NCBI GenBank assembly: GCA_964441775.1
Contig: CAYTVL010000008.1
Span: 115,593-179,592 of the forward strand
Origin: SYOC01 sp964441775
GTDB taxonomy: Bacteria; Desulfobacterota; Binatia; Bin18
Direction: 5' to 3'
DNA: 64,000 bases
Within the stretch, counting starts at the first letter, position 1; every line of letters starts with the position of its first letter. Positions 1-8,112 of this stretch are shown here, in pieces. The notes under the pieces are model-generated. The model made no database searches, was not told the origin of the DNA, and was given only the letters and a program-made list of their open reading frames with translations. The position numbers and the translations under genes are program-made.

Positions 1-201
1 ATCAACCCCCATGCCAATGCTCTGTAAACAATTCTGCAGCTCGTGAATAACGCTATCGAGAATAATTTCTTTGGTCGTTCTTTTATTTTTCTGAGGCCCG
101 ACCAAATGCAATTTTTTTCGTCTTGCTGCTTGGGGGTATATGAGGAACGAACCCGTTCCTGTAGGGCGCCATTTTTTCTGCAAGGTAGTGGTTTTCCCCA
201 T
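1..201 (-). CDS. Sensor histidine kinase, N-terminal fragment (runs off the left edge)
   Basis: The minus strand is open for 67 codons from an ATG at 199-201 to the window edge. Upstream of the ATG lies a GAGGGAG ribosome site about nine bases away, which supports this start. Near the edge the translation reads VIHELQNCLQSIGMG, which matches the phosphoacceptor helix of HisKA-type histidine kinases (His-Glu-Leu-x-Asn-x-Leu-Gln). The preceding residues are basic and soluble-looking, with no membrane segment and no room for a sensor domain, so this would be a short soluble kinase or one whose input domain follows. The ATPase domain lies outside the window, so the substrate response regulator is unknown. 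Confidence 0.55.
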   Translation of the reverse strand, partial: MGKTTTLQKKWRPTGTGSFLIYPQAARRKKLHLVGPQKNKRTTKEIILDSVIHELQNCLQSIGMGVD

Positions 202-571
202 CTTTTACTTCTCCCTCAAGAGACAACGAACCTTAGTCTCACAAGCCAGTCAACAACATTGATCGGCTTGTTATCAGGGGTCTTAACCGTTTTTGCTTAA
301 AGATGAGGAGAGAAGTGCTGAAAAAATCGCGGCATAAGAACCGCTCGGACAGTAACTCAATAAAGGGATTGGCAAGGTGAGCGTCATGCTTTCAGCCTCT
401 CGGTAACATTCGGTTCAGGATTCCTTCTAGCCTCCCTCTTTTTTGCCCAAAGGAGATCAGGAAGGCACAGGCTTGGAAGTATAACATGAAACTATTTTCA
501 GCCATAAACCACCTTGCTCACAAAGTCAAGGAGAAAAAAAGAATGTATGTCCCTCACGAGGCTTCCGTACT
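202..571. other. Intergenic gap without a recognisable gene
   Basis: This stretch lies between the divergent start of the kinase fragment and the 3' end of the MoxR gene. It is A/T-richer than its surroundings. The open frames in it have no family signature. A run of A residues at 534-540 follows the MoxR stop on the minus strand as a T-tract, but only a four-pair stem (CCTC/GAGG) precedes it, so I do not call a terminator. Confidence 0.5.
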
Positions 572-1570
572 TTATCGCTTGGGAACAGTTTTCAACAAGC
601 GGGAGAGAATTTGATCTGCACCCACATTTTCCGCCTCGGCTTGGAAATTCAACAGGCAACGATGCCGCAGGGCAGGTAACACCACTTCAGTAATATCTTC
701 GAAACTGACGTTGGCGCGTCCGTCGAGTAACGCATTCACTTTCGCTCCTAAAGTTAACGCTTGTGCTCCTCGCGGACCTGGACCATACCGGAAGTATAAA
801 GAGACCTCGGGAAGAGACGACTGTTCGTCCCCAGGAGTGGCTGTCGTAATGAGGCGCGCAATATACATGCTCAACGGCGGCGCCAAAACAACCTGGCGTA
901 CCAGAGTCTTCATTTCTTCCACGACGGCGCGAGCAGAATCCAGGGGAAGGATCGGTTTTGTCTCATGGCGCCCTTCCGAGGTCGTGCGCGCTAAAATTTC
1001 CGTCAATTCCATCGCAGTGGGAGGATGCACCAACAACTTGAACAAAAAGCGATCTAGTTGGGCCTCTGGCAAAGGATAGGTCCCTTCAATCTCAATGGGA
1101 TTTTGCGTCGCCAACACAAAGAAAGGTGGGTCCAATTGATACGTTTCACCAAACACCGACACTTGATGTTCTTCCATCGCTTCAAGTAGCGCAGATTGGG
1201 TTTTTGGCGTCGCACGATTAATCTCATCAGCTAAGACAATATGGGCGAAAATCGGGCCTTGTTTAAAGGCGAAATGACGCGCTCCCGCACCTTCGGAAAG
1301 AATTTGGGTGCCAACGATATCCGAAGGCATCAAATCCGGGGTAAATTGAATTCTCTTGAAGTTGAGCCCGAGGGCGCTACTCAGCGTCTTCACCAACAGC
1401 GTCTTCCCTAAACCCGGAGCGCCTTCCAACAATACATGTCCACCAGCAAAAAAACTGATGAGCACTTTTTGCACGATATCTCGTTGACCAACGATGACGC
1501 GACTCACTTCTTCTTCGATCGCACGAAATACGCGAACAAATTCTTTAATACGTTCGTCTGGGAGCGGCAT
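572..1570 (-). CDS. MoxR family AAA+ ATPase
   Basis: This is a 332-residue MoxR-type ATPase, probably a chaperone that matures or inserts metal or cofactor into partner proteins. The Walker A motif GAPGLGKT is at residues 50-57 and Walker B with sensor residues, LADEINRA, at about 113-120. The ATQNPIE motif typical of the family follows at roughly 155-161, and the C-terminal lid domain is complete. MoxR genes usually sit beside DUF58 and von Willebrand A genes. Here the upstream neighbours are instead a Gln/Pro-rich membrane protein (stop 81 bases before this start) and mltG, all on the minus strand, which suggests one transcript and an envelope-related client. Family assignment is secure; the client is inferred. 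Confidence 0.93.
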   Translation of the reverse strand: MPLPDERIKEFVRVFRAIEEEVSRVIVGQRDIVQKVLISFFAGGHVLLEGAPGLGKTLLVKTLSSALGLNFKRIQFTPDLMPSDIVGTQILSEGAGARHFAFKQGPIFAHIVLADEINRATPKTQSALLEAMEEHQVSVFGETYQLDPPFFVLATQNPIEIEGTYPLPEAQLDRFLFKLLVHPPTAMELTEILARTTSEGRHETKPILPLDSARAVVEEMKTLVRQVVLAPPLSMYIARLITTATPGDEQSSLPEVSLYFRYGPGPRGAQALTLGAKVNALLDGRANVSFEDITEVVLPALRHRCLLNFQAEAENVGADQILSRLLKTVPKR

Positions 1571-1651
1571 AGAAAAACCTTGTATTCCGAGGATAAAAAA
1601 TGGGAACTCGATTGGAGTCTGATTCCAGAAAGAACGGCTGCTCGTGTCAGC

Positions 1652-3127
1652 TCATTCACTAAGAATCGACCGATATTCTAAGGGAATGGGCTGTTTTGGT
1701 TGCGCGGGATCGAGCGGGCTCTCTTTCAAGGGCGCATTGCTATAGGGTGTTGTTGGCGAGGTCCGGCGAGTATTTGTTGTACGACCATCTTCTTCGGCTT
1801 GCTCATCCAGACCGACAGGAACGCGAACTTTCACAAAACGTGCATCTTTCGTCAGAAATCCACCACCGGCTTGTTCTCCCGGTTTCGAGAAGCGTTCACC
1901 TTTGCTCATGCCCACACTTGCTCCTTCTGCACTCTTTTCGTTCTTCTGCTCTTGCCCCGGCCCTGGTTTATTGGGATCTTTTTCTTGAACGTTCTGATTC
2001 GGAGTTTGGTCCTGCTGCTCCGCTCCCAATGGGTTTGGGTCTGCTCCCGGGGCGCGACTTTCTGGCGTTTGCGGCTGGGACGGTTTTTGCGCGGTGTTTG
2101 ACGGTTTTTGCGGAGATTGCCCTTGCTTGTTTCCTTCCGGTTGAGGGAAATTAAACGTGACGCCCCCTCCACTTTGACGAGGTTGTGGCTGTTTCTGTTT
2201 GTCGCCGGTTTGTTGTGAGCCCGGATTGGTTTCATTGCCGGCGTCAGTGGGTGAGGGCGACTGCTTGGACTGTCCGGAATTCTCTCCGGATTTTTCTAGG
2301 GGTGTTTCGCTATTCTGCGGCGCCTCTCCCTTATGATCTCCTTGGCCTTTTTCATCGTTGCCTTTTCCGGTAAAAATTTTCAGATCAAGCGGAAAAAGCT
2401 GCGGCAGAGGCGAATTGAGGGAGAAGCGTTTCTGAGCATCTTCGAGACTTTTTTGTTTCTCTTGCGGGGTGAGCGATGGGTCTTTGAGCTGCTGGAGCAG
2501 AGTCGAGAGTTGAGCCCCAGTGAGTTGCTCTTGCGGAGTGGCGGTGGGCGCCAACAAACGACGAGCCGCAGCTTCGAGTGTCGCTATGGCTTCTTCCTGA
2601 GACTGAGCGGATGGCTCTGGAGAAACTCCTAAAGAAGAAAAAGTCGTCAGAGCTCCAGGGCTCGAGCAAAAAATCAACAGCAACATGCTGCCGACTGCAC
2701 AGACTGTGAGCCAGGGAATGCGCTTATCGAACGTCAGGGCGAGGTCTCTTTTGGGAGAGAACGACACCGCCAGCTGTTCAGCTTGACGCTGAATAAGCGA
2801 ATAAAAAGTGTCTTCAGAGTCGGAGGGTGCAGTAGTGACAAGGGTCAAGAAGCGTTCTTTGCCCCCCATGTTGTCATCTACAAGCGAGGCCACAAATTGA
2901 GGGTTCGTCGCTGTCCGCATTTTCCATACGGTCACGCTGAACCATCCAGCACAAAGAATGGGCGGCGCAAGTGCGAGCAGGGGAGGAGCGGTAAAGATGT
3001 TTAACACGAGACGACTCAGCGCCCATCCGCTGACAGCAAGTGGGACAAAAAGGGCAATCGCATTCCATTGCCTATGTCGCAGGAGCCGCCGGCGAACTTG
3101 CCGCAAGAAGGAAAGGGCTGCAAACAT
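1652..3127 (-). CDS. Membrane protein with long Gln/Pro/Ser-rich tail
   Basis: This 491-residue protein has no function I can name. Hydrophobic segments lie near residues 23-43, 48-68 and 138-156. The region between the second and third contains a conserved-looking stretch (FVASLVDDNMGGKERF). From about residue 170 the chain is strongly enriched in Gln, Pro, Ser, Asn and Glu, so it is probably disordered, and it ends in a more structured tail with the motif QPIPLEYRSIL. The start follows the mltG stop by three bases and the MoxR gene comes next, so the three genes are probably co-transcribed. A cell-wall or envelope scaffold that acts as the MoxR client is a reasonable inference. The architecture resembles large membrane proteins found next to MoxR in several deltaproteobacterial genomes. 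Confidence 0.8.
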   Translation of the reverse strand: MFAALSFLRQVRRRLLRHRQWNAIALFVPLAVSGWALSRLVLNIFTAPPLLALAPPILCAGWFSVTVWKMRTATNPQFVASLVDDNMGGKERFLTLVTTAPSDSEDTFYSLIQRQAEQLAVSFSPKRDLALTFDKRIPWLTVCAVGSMLLLIFCSSPGALTTFSSLGVSPEPSAQSQEEAIATLEAAARRLLAPTATPQEQLTGAQLSTLLQQLKDPSLTPQEKQKSLEDAQKRFSLNSPLPQLFPLDLKIFTGKGNDEKGQGDHKGEAPQNSETPLEKSGENSGQSKQSPSPTDAGNETNPGSQQTGDKQKQPQPRQSGGGVTFNFPQPEGNKQGQSPQKPSNTAQKPSQPQTPESRAPGADPNPLGAEQQDQTPNQNVQEKDPNKPGPGQEQKNEKSAEGASVGMSKGERFSKPGEQAGGGFLTKDARFVKVRVPVGLDEQAEEDGRTTNTRRTSPTTPYSNAPLKESPLDPAQPKQPIPLEYRSILSE

Positions 3128-3130
3128 GAC

Positions 3131-4129
3131 TTAGGATTGCCCCTTCTGAAAATGGCGCACGGCGCGATTGTGCGCGGAAAGATCGACCGAGAATTCGTGT
3201 GTACCATCTCCTCGGGAGACAAAGTACAGATATTCACTCGCAGCGGGATGCAGCGCGGCCAGAATCGATTCACCACTAGGGTTGGCGATGGGTCCGCGCG
3301 GGAGGCCTCGCAGCAAATAGGTGTTGTAAGGAGAAGGGGTAAGAAGATGCTGACGCGTCAAGTTGCCGTCAAAGACCGGGATTCCGTAAATGACGCTGGA
3401 GTCGCATTGCAGCGGAATGCCCTGATGTAACCGATTGTGAAACACGGCGGAGACGAGGTTGCGTTCAGGAGCGACGGCGGTCTCTTTCTCAATGAGTGAC
3501 GCGAGAGTGAGGATTTGATGGAGAGAGAATCCTGAAGCCTCAACCTGTCGATACATGGTCGCATCGACCGTGGCATAAAACCGTCCGATCATGTGGCCGA
3601 GAATGTCCTCTGGTGAGGCGCGTCGCGAAAACTGATAGGTTGCCGGATACAAATAACCTTCCACGCCTTGAGAAGGCAGCCCCCAATGGGCCAGAAAAAA
3701 AGGATCGACGTTGAGGCAAAAAAACTGTTCTTCAGCTCCTAAGCCTTTTGCGACCAGTAGGGCCACGACTTGCTTGAATGTCATTCCCTCTGTGACCGTG
3801 ATGGTTTCATGCAGAGTCTCTCCGCGCGTCAACATACGTAGAAGCTCAAGCGGCGCGAGGGCCGAGGTAAAGAGATATTCCCCACCTTGAATCTTGCGAT
3901 CAGCTTTGGTGGCGCGGGCCCAGAGCGAAAAGAGCCGCGGATGCGAGATCAGCTTTTCGTCGGCAAGTAGTTCCGCCGTTTTTCGTAGAGGAAATTGTTC
4001 AGGAATGAATATCCGCACAGGATAGGATCGTGCGGCGCTTGGAGTCGTGAGGAATTGGTAGAAGGCCCAGCCTGCCAGGCTGAGCACCCCGAAACAGAGC
4101 AACACGCCGCCAAGCAGTCTCTTGATCAT
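3131..4129 (-). CDS. mltG: Endolytic murein transglycosylase MltG (YceG-like)
   Basis: MltG cleaves nascent glycan strands inside the chain and so sets peptidoglycan strand length at the inner membrane. The 332-residue product has one N-terminal membrane anchor (about 5-27), a LysM-like middle region, the EGYLYPATY motif near 157-165 and the catalytic segment SLIEKETAVA near 211-220, in which Glu214 corresponds to the family's catalytic glutamate. The C-terminal PSPYNTY and GLPRGPIANP motifs are intact. Length is normal for the family. No strong ribosome site precedes the ATG, but the hydrophobic N-terminus fits this start. It is the first gene of a compact three-gene unit ending in MoxR. Confidence 0.95.
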   Translation of the reverse strand: MIKRLLGGVLLCFGVLSLAGWAFYQFLTTPSAARSYPVRIFIPEQFPLRKTAELLADEKLISHPRLFSLWARATKADRKIQGGEYLFTSALAPLELLRMLTRGETLHETITVTEGMTFKQVVALLVAKGLGAEEQFFCLNVDPFFLAHWGLPSQGVEGYLYPATYQFSRRASPEDILGHMIGRFYATVDATMYRQVEASGFSLHQILTLASLIEKETAVAPERNLVSAVFHNRLHQGIPLQCDSSVIYGIPVFDGNLTRQHLLTPSPYNTYLLRGLPRGPIANPSGESILAALHPAASEYLYFVSRGDGTHEFSVDLSAHNRAVRHFQKGQS

Positions 4130-4305
4130 GCGTGTTCACAGTACCATCGCCTTTAGTGCAACACAACTTTGCGCTCAAGGCGGAATTTCCATTTTGCTTT
4201 TTCAAGAACGGAGGAGAAACTCACCCCCGTTCCCTTATCTGTAGTAATGCAACGCTACATGAGCGTACAGCTTGGTTTTCGTCTTGGAGAACAAGCCAAG
4301 TCCGG

Positions 4306-6801
4306 TCAGATCCGCAGCTCCATGCCGATATTGTGTCGCGTGGCGTAGGTATGTTCGCAAAAGGCGACGATGAGAGCGAGAATGCCGAGCGTCAAGAGAT
4401 CAGCATAATCAAAGTAGTAGAGCACGCCAGCCGGAATAAAAATGGCCAATAAAATGATCGTCATGATCTTGGGTGGTAGTGGAAAACGTGGCTTCAGCAA
4501 GGACACCATGCCTGGAATAAAAGCCAGCGCCCCGACAACGTGCAAGAACAACAGCAGCGTCAGCAAAATCGCCATCTCGGACTGAAACTTCATAGGAAAG
4601 AAGACCCAGAAGATCACGCTGACGGTTAATGTTGTCCCAGTAAACATGATCGCCCGCCCCGTGGTCATGAGCGCCTCTTCAATAGCCTTCTCATGATCGC
4701 CAAGCCGTTGAAATTCCTCCACGATACGCGACAACACATAGTATCCGTAGTCGATGCCAATCCCGATACCCACTGCAGCGACCGGCAAGGAGTTGATATT
4801 CGCGTCCACTCCCATCCAGTACATAATAGCCTCAGAGAGCGGCTGGGCGACGATCGAAGGAATCATCACCACGAGCGCACCGACCACCGAAGCGTATGTA
4901 AGCATACTCAACACGAAGACGGTGATCATCACCAAGATGAGGTTCCATTTGTACGACCATTCCACCTCTTCGTTCACTGCCGCAAGAATGCCAAGCAGAC
5001 CACCGGCCAAACGGAAATTGATATTTTCTACCGGATTTTCTTCGATGAATTGTCGTGCGCGATCGATCGAACCCACGACCGTCGCGTGGTTGTAGTCCTT
5101 GTAGTACACCGTGATCGTGGCGTTTTGCGAGTTCTTGTCGAGGAACGTATCAAGATCGTCCGCGCCAAGGGTGTTCAAGAACTGGTAGAAGATGTTGCCA
5201 ACGTCACGCGGATTATCAGGAATGATCGCCCACTTAGGAATACCTTCCTGGAACATCTGGTAGAGACGGCGGGCCATCGTGGTGACAGTGATCGAACCGC
5301 CCACTAGTTTCTGCTTTTCCATAAAGCGCTGAAATTTTTCCAGCGTCTGCAGCACTTGCGGATCTTTGATGACGCCCACGTCTTTTCCTTCAGCCAAAAT
5401 CACCAACTGCGAGGCGCCGACAAATTTCTCGTTGATCTTGTCATAGGAGACATTGTAGTCGTGTTTCGCCGAGAGCAGCGCTTTCCCGATCGACACGTCG
5501 CCAATTTTCAGATCTTTCGAGTAGTTCATGCCGATCGCCAGTGCGATGGAGAATGAGACCAGGACGAAGTAGCGGTTATTCCCTTGGCTGATCTTCACCA
5601 TTGCGCGGTTGATGCCCGTATACAGCTTGTCCGAGAAACGCGTACCAGCCTTGGGGTCGTGCGGCGGCGGCGGAATGAAATAGAGAATAATGGGATGTAA
5701 AGTGACGACGCTAATAAAGATCGTAAAGATCCAAAAACTCGACACGTAGGCAAGTTTTTGAATGAGCGGAATATGGGCTAACGCGAGCGTCAATGTGGCG
5801 AAGCCGTCGGCGGCGATCGACACGATCGCCGGGCTAAACAACCCGAGGTACGAGGACATGATCGCTTCTTGTTTATTTTGTAACCGATGGTACTCTTCAT
5901 GATAGCGCTCCATCGATTGCACGGAATGGGACAATGCACGCGCCGTGATTAACACAAGAACGACCAAAACCAGCGGATCAAGGTTGAACCCAAATTTCCC
6001 GGCGACGCCCAAGGCGAGAAGCGAACTCAGCGCTCCGGAAAACAACGGCACCCAGACCCCAGTGAACGTACGGAAATAGAACCATAACATGGCAACAATG
6101 ATGGTCATCGTGATGCCGATGACCGCCAAGATGTAGTTTTTGTAGCTGAACACCCACGAGTACAGCATAGGGAAGCCGCTGATGTAGACCGTGTGTTTTC
6201 CATCTTTCTGGACTTCCGCGCGAATAGCGTTCATCCGCTCATACAAATTGTGAAAGTCAACGCCCTCTTCCCAAAAGCCCGCCGTGATTAACGCCGCCGT
6301 ATTATCTTGCGACACGTAGAAACCGTGCACGCCTTCGTTGGTGTACACCGCTTTTTTGATGGGGACAATATCCTCCGGCGTCTTCGGCGGAGCTGGATAC
6401 ATGATCGGGTAGGCCGTGATGATGGCGCCGCGAATTCTAATGTTCTTGACCTTTGGATGGGTCAGTGAACGGATCTGGTAGGGATTCACGCCGGCGGTCT
6501 CGACGACTTTCAGCGTGGCGTAATTGATCTTATTTACCGTGTCAACATTAAAAATATCGCCCTCTTTACAATCGATCATCATCATGAGGACGTTCGCCGT
6601 GCCGAACATGCGGCGATATTGCTGGTAGAGTTGGATGTAAGGATGCCCAGGCGGATAGAGATCAAAGAAGTTCGTGTACACCCGCATTTGGGTCGCATAA
6701 ATCCCAAGATAGACGGTTACAAGCACGACAGCGCTAATCACCCACCAACGGAATCGGAGGAGGAAATTGATGTACGCTTCCATCCAACTACGTGGCAACA
6801 T
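4306..6801 (-). CDS. RND/MMPL-family membrane transporter (YCF48-associated type)
   Basis: This 831-residue inner-membrane protein belongs to the RND superfamily, MMPL/SSD-like branch, which exports lipids or other hydrophobic molecules using the proton gradient. It shows the duplicated layout: a membrane helix at about 17-37, a periplasmic domain to about 220, a helix bundle, a second periplasmic domain and a second bundle. The second bundle carries GIGIDYGYY, with the Asp near residue 684 in the place of the proton-relay acidic residue. A purine-rich AAGGGGG site lies about seven bases before the ATG. It is downstream of the YCF48-like gene on the same strand and is a paralogue of the divergently transcribed RND protein at 8113. 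The substrate is unknown; hopanoid or fatty-acyl export is possible. Confidence 0.9.
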   Translation of the reverse strand: MLPRSWMEAYINFLLRFRWWVISAVVLVTVYLGIYATQMRVYTNFFDLYPPGHPYIQLYQQYRRMFGTANVLMMMIDCKEGDIFNVDTVNKINYATLKVVETAGVNPYQIRSLTHPKVKNIRIRGAIITAYPIMYPAPPKTPEDIVPIKKAVYTNEGVHGFYVSQDNTAALITAGFWEEGVDFHNLYERMNAIRAEVQKDGKHTVYISGFPMLYSWVFSYKNYILAVIGITMTIIVAMLWFYFRTFTGVWVPLFSGALSSLLALGVAGKFGFNLDPLVLVVLVLITARALSHSVQSMERYHEEYHRLQNKQEAIMSSYLGLFSPAIVSIAADGFATLTLALAHIPLIQKLAYVSSFWIFTIFISVVTLHPIILYFIPPPPHDPKAGTRFSDKLYTGINRAMVKISQGNNRYFVLVSFSIALAIGMNYSKDLKIGDVSIGKALLSAKHDYNVSYDKINEKFVGASQLVILAEGKDVGVIKDPQVLQTLEKFQRFMEKQKLVGGSITVTTMARRLYQMFQEGIPKWAIIPDNPRDVGNIFYQFLNTLGADDLDTFLDKNSQNATITVYYKDYNHATVVGSIDRARQFIEENPVENINFRLAGGLLGILAAVNEEVEWSYKWNLILVMITVFVLSMLTYASVVGALVVMIPSIVAQPLSEAIMYWMGVDANINSLPVAAVGIGIGIDYGYYVLSRIVEEFQRLGDHEKAIEEALMTTGRAIMFTGTTLTVSVIFWVFFPMKFQSEMAILLTLLLFLHVVGALAFIPGMVSLLKPRFPLPPKIMTIILLAIFIPAGVLYYFDYADLLTLGILALIVAFCEHTYATRHNIGMELRI

Positions 6802-6928
6802 AATAGCCCCCTTTTTGCGCTACTCAGATTGCTTTTTGTTTCTGCGTTTTGGTGTCAACTCATTACGACTGTTGATGGTTCCAGAGACCCTCCACGGCAT
6901 CGGGAATCACCTGGGCATACAGGTGCGC

Positions 6929-7912
6929 TTAATGCTTCCTGAAGCGCGACCCAAAGTTCACTTTGTCGCCAGCCGTTTGCAACGTCAGCCCGTTCGATCC
7001 CGTAATGACGCCGAGCGCTCCTTGTTGCACAGTCGATATCCCCATCATCCAATAGAGGGACAGTTCTTCCGGAGCCTCCACGAGGCTCCAATTTTTTCCG
7101 CCATCAGATGAGGTCAAAATGACCCCTTCATCACCAGCGGCCCAGCCTCGTTGTCCATCTATGACAACATTGTAAAGCGCAGTTTGCACGGGACTCTCGT
7201 ACGGTTTCCACGACGATCCTCCATCAGCGCTTTGCAGGATCGTACCATCCATGCCGACAACGCAGCCCCACTCGTCCGTGGCGAAACTGAGCCCAAGCAA
7301 CGTTGCTTCCGTCTTCGTCTCTCGCTTTTGCCAGCTCTGGCCAAAATCTCCACTGACCAGCACAGTGCCACGCTCCCCCGCAATCCACGCTTTTCCAGAA
7401 CTGTTCATCTGCACAGCGTACAGAAACACGTCTTCACCGGGAGATTTATCTTGCCAGGTCTTTCCCCCGTCAGAAGTAACGATCACAGAGCCATAGTCCC
7501 CCACCGCCACGCCGTGCTGGTTATCCAGAAACGTGAGGTTGAATAAATGATGGGTGATTCCGCTGACTTGCTTTTCCCACTTGACGCCGCCATCAGTGGA
7601 ATGAAGGATCAAGCCGGACTTTCCGGAAACCCATCCCTCCTTGTCACTGACAAATCGCACGCCATACAGGGTCTCAATAACGCCGGAATCCTGCTTGTCC
7701 CACTGTTTACCGCCGTCTTTTGAATGATAAATGGCGCCAAAGCTGCCTACGGCCCAGACTTCGTTTGCGGAAAACATATGCACGGCATATAAATGATCGC
7801 GGATCCGGGTTTCCTCTTGCGCGACCACGCTTCTTAGGTCCAACAGACAGAAGATCGCGCATACAGCAACCCCCACCCACAATCGCAGGGGTTGAATTTT
7901 GACACTGTCCAT
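6929..7912 (-). CDS. YCF48/BNR-type beta-propeller secreted protein
   Basis: The product of about 327 residues has a signal peptide (hydrophobic stretch ending near VVAQEE) followed by repeated units with the pattern S-x-DGGKxW (for example SKDGGKQW, STDGGVKW, TSDGGKTW). These are the Asp-box/BNR repeats of the YCF48-like propeller fold. I place the start at 7912 because a GGAAGGAGGG site lies just upstream of that ATG; a longer frame starting at 7942 would put this site inside the coding region. In chloroplasts and cyanobacteria YCF48 assists photosystem II assembly, but in non-photosynthetic bacteria such genes commonly neighbour RND transporters, as here. A role as periplasmic partner or assembly factor of that transporter is inference. 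Confidence 0.88.
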   Translation of the reverse strand: MDSVKIQPLRLWVGVAVCAIFCLLDLRSVVAQEETRIRDHLYAVHMFSANEVWAVGSFGAIYHSKDGGKQWDKQDSGVIETLYGVRFVSDKEGWVSGKSGLILHSTDGGVKWEKQVSGITHHLFNLTFLDNQHGVAVGDYGSVIVTSDGGKTWQDKSPGEDVFLYAVQMNSSGKAWIAGERGTVLVSGDFGQSWQKRETKTEATLLGLSFATDEWGCVVGMDGTILQSADGGSSWKPYESPVQTALYNVVIDGQRGWAAGDEGVILTSSDGGKNWSLVEAPEELSLYWMMGISTVQQGALGVITGSNGLTLQTAGDKVNFGSRFRKH

Positions 7913-8112
7913 ATCCGGGCTCCCTCCTTCCGCCCTCAGCAAGCGTGCTCATTCTCTTAGACTAGGGAGAAAAGGCTTGTCAACGGCGGCATTGCTACCC
8001 TCAAAGAGAAAGGGAAGTCAGAACAGCCCTTGATGCAAGTGGGAGGAGAGCAACTCGTCCTCTTTCCTCAGCGGTGATATAGTAGCCATGATTAAGCAAT
8101 AAGGAGGGGACT

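Noticed and set aside
43..300. Open frame of 85 codons on the plus strand
   Set aside because: It overlaps the minus-strand kinase start, which has a ribosome site and a family motif, and it has no protein signature.
3068..3430. Plus-strand frame of 120 codons opposite mltG
   Set aside because: It is an antisense shadow of mltG and the following gene, with no independent support.
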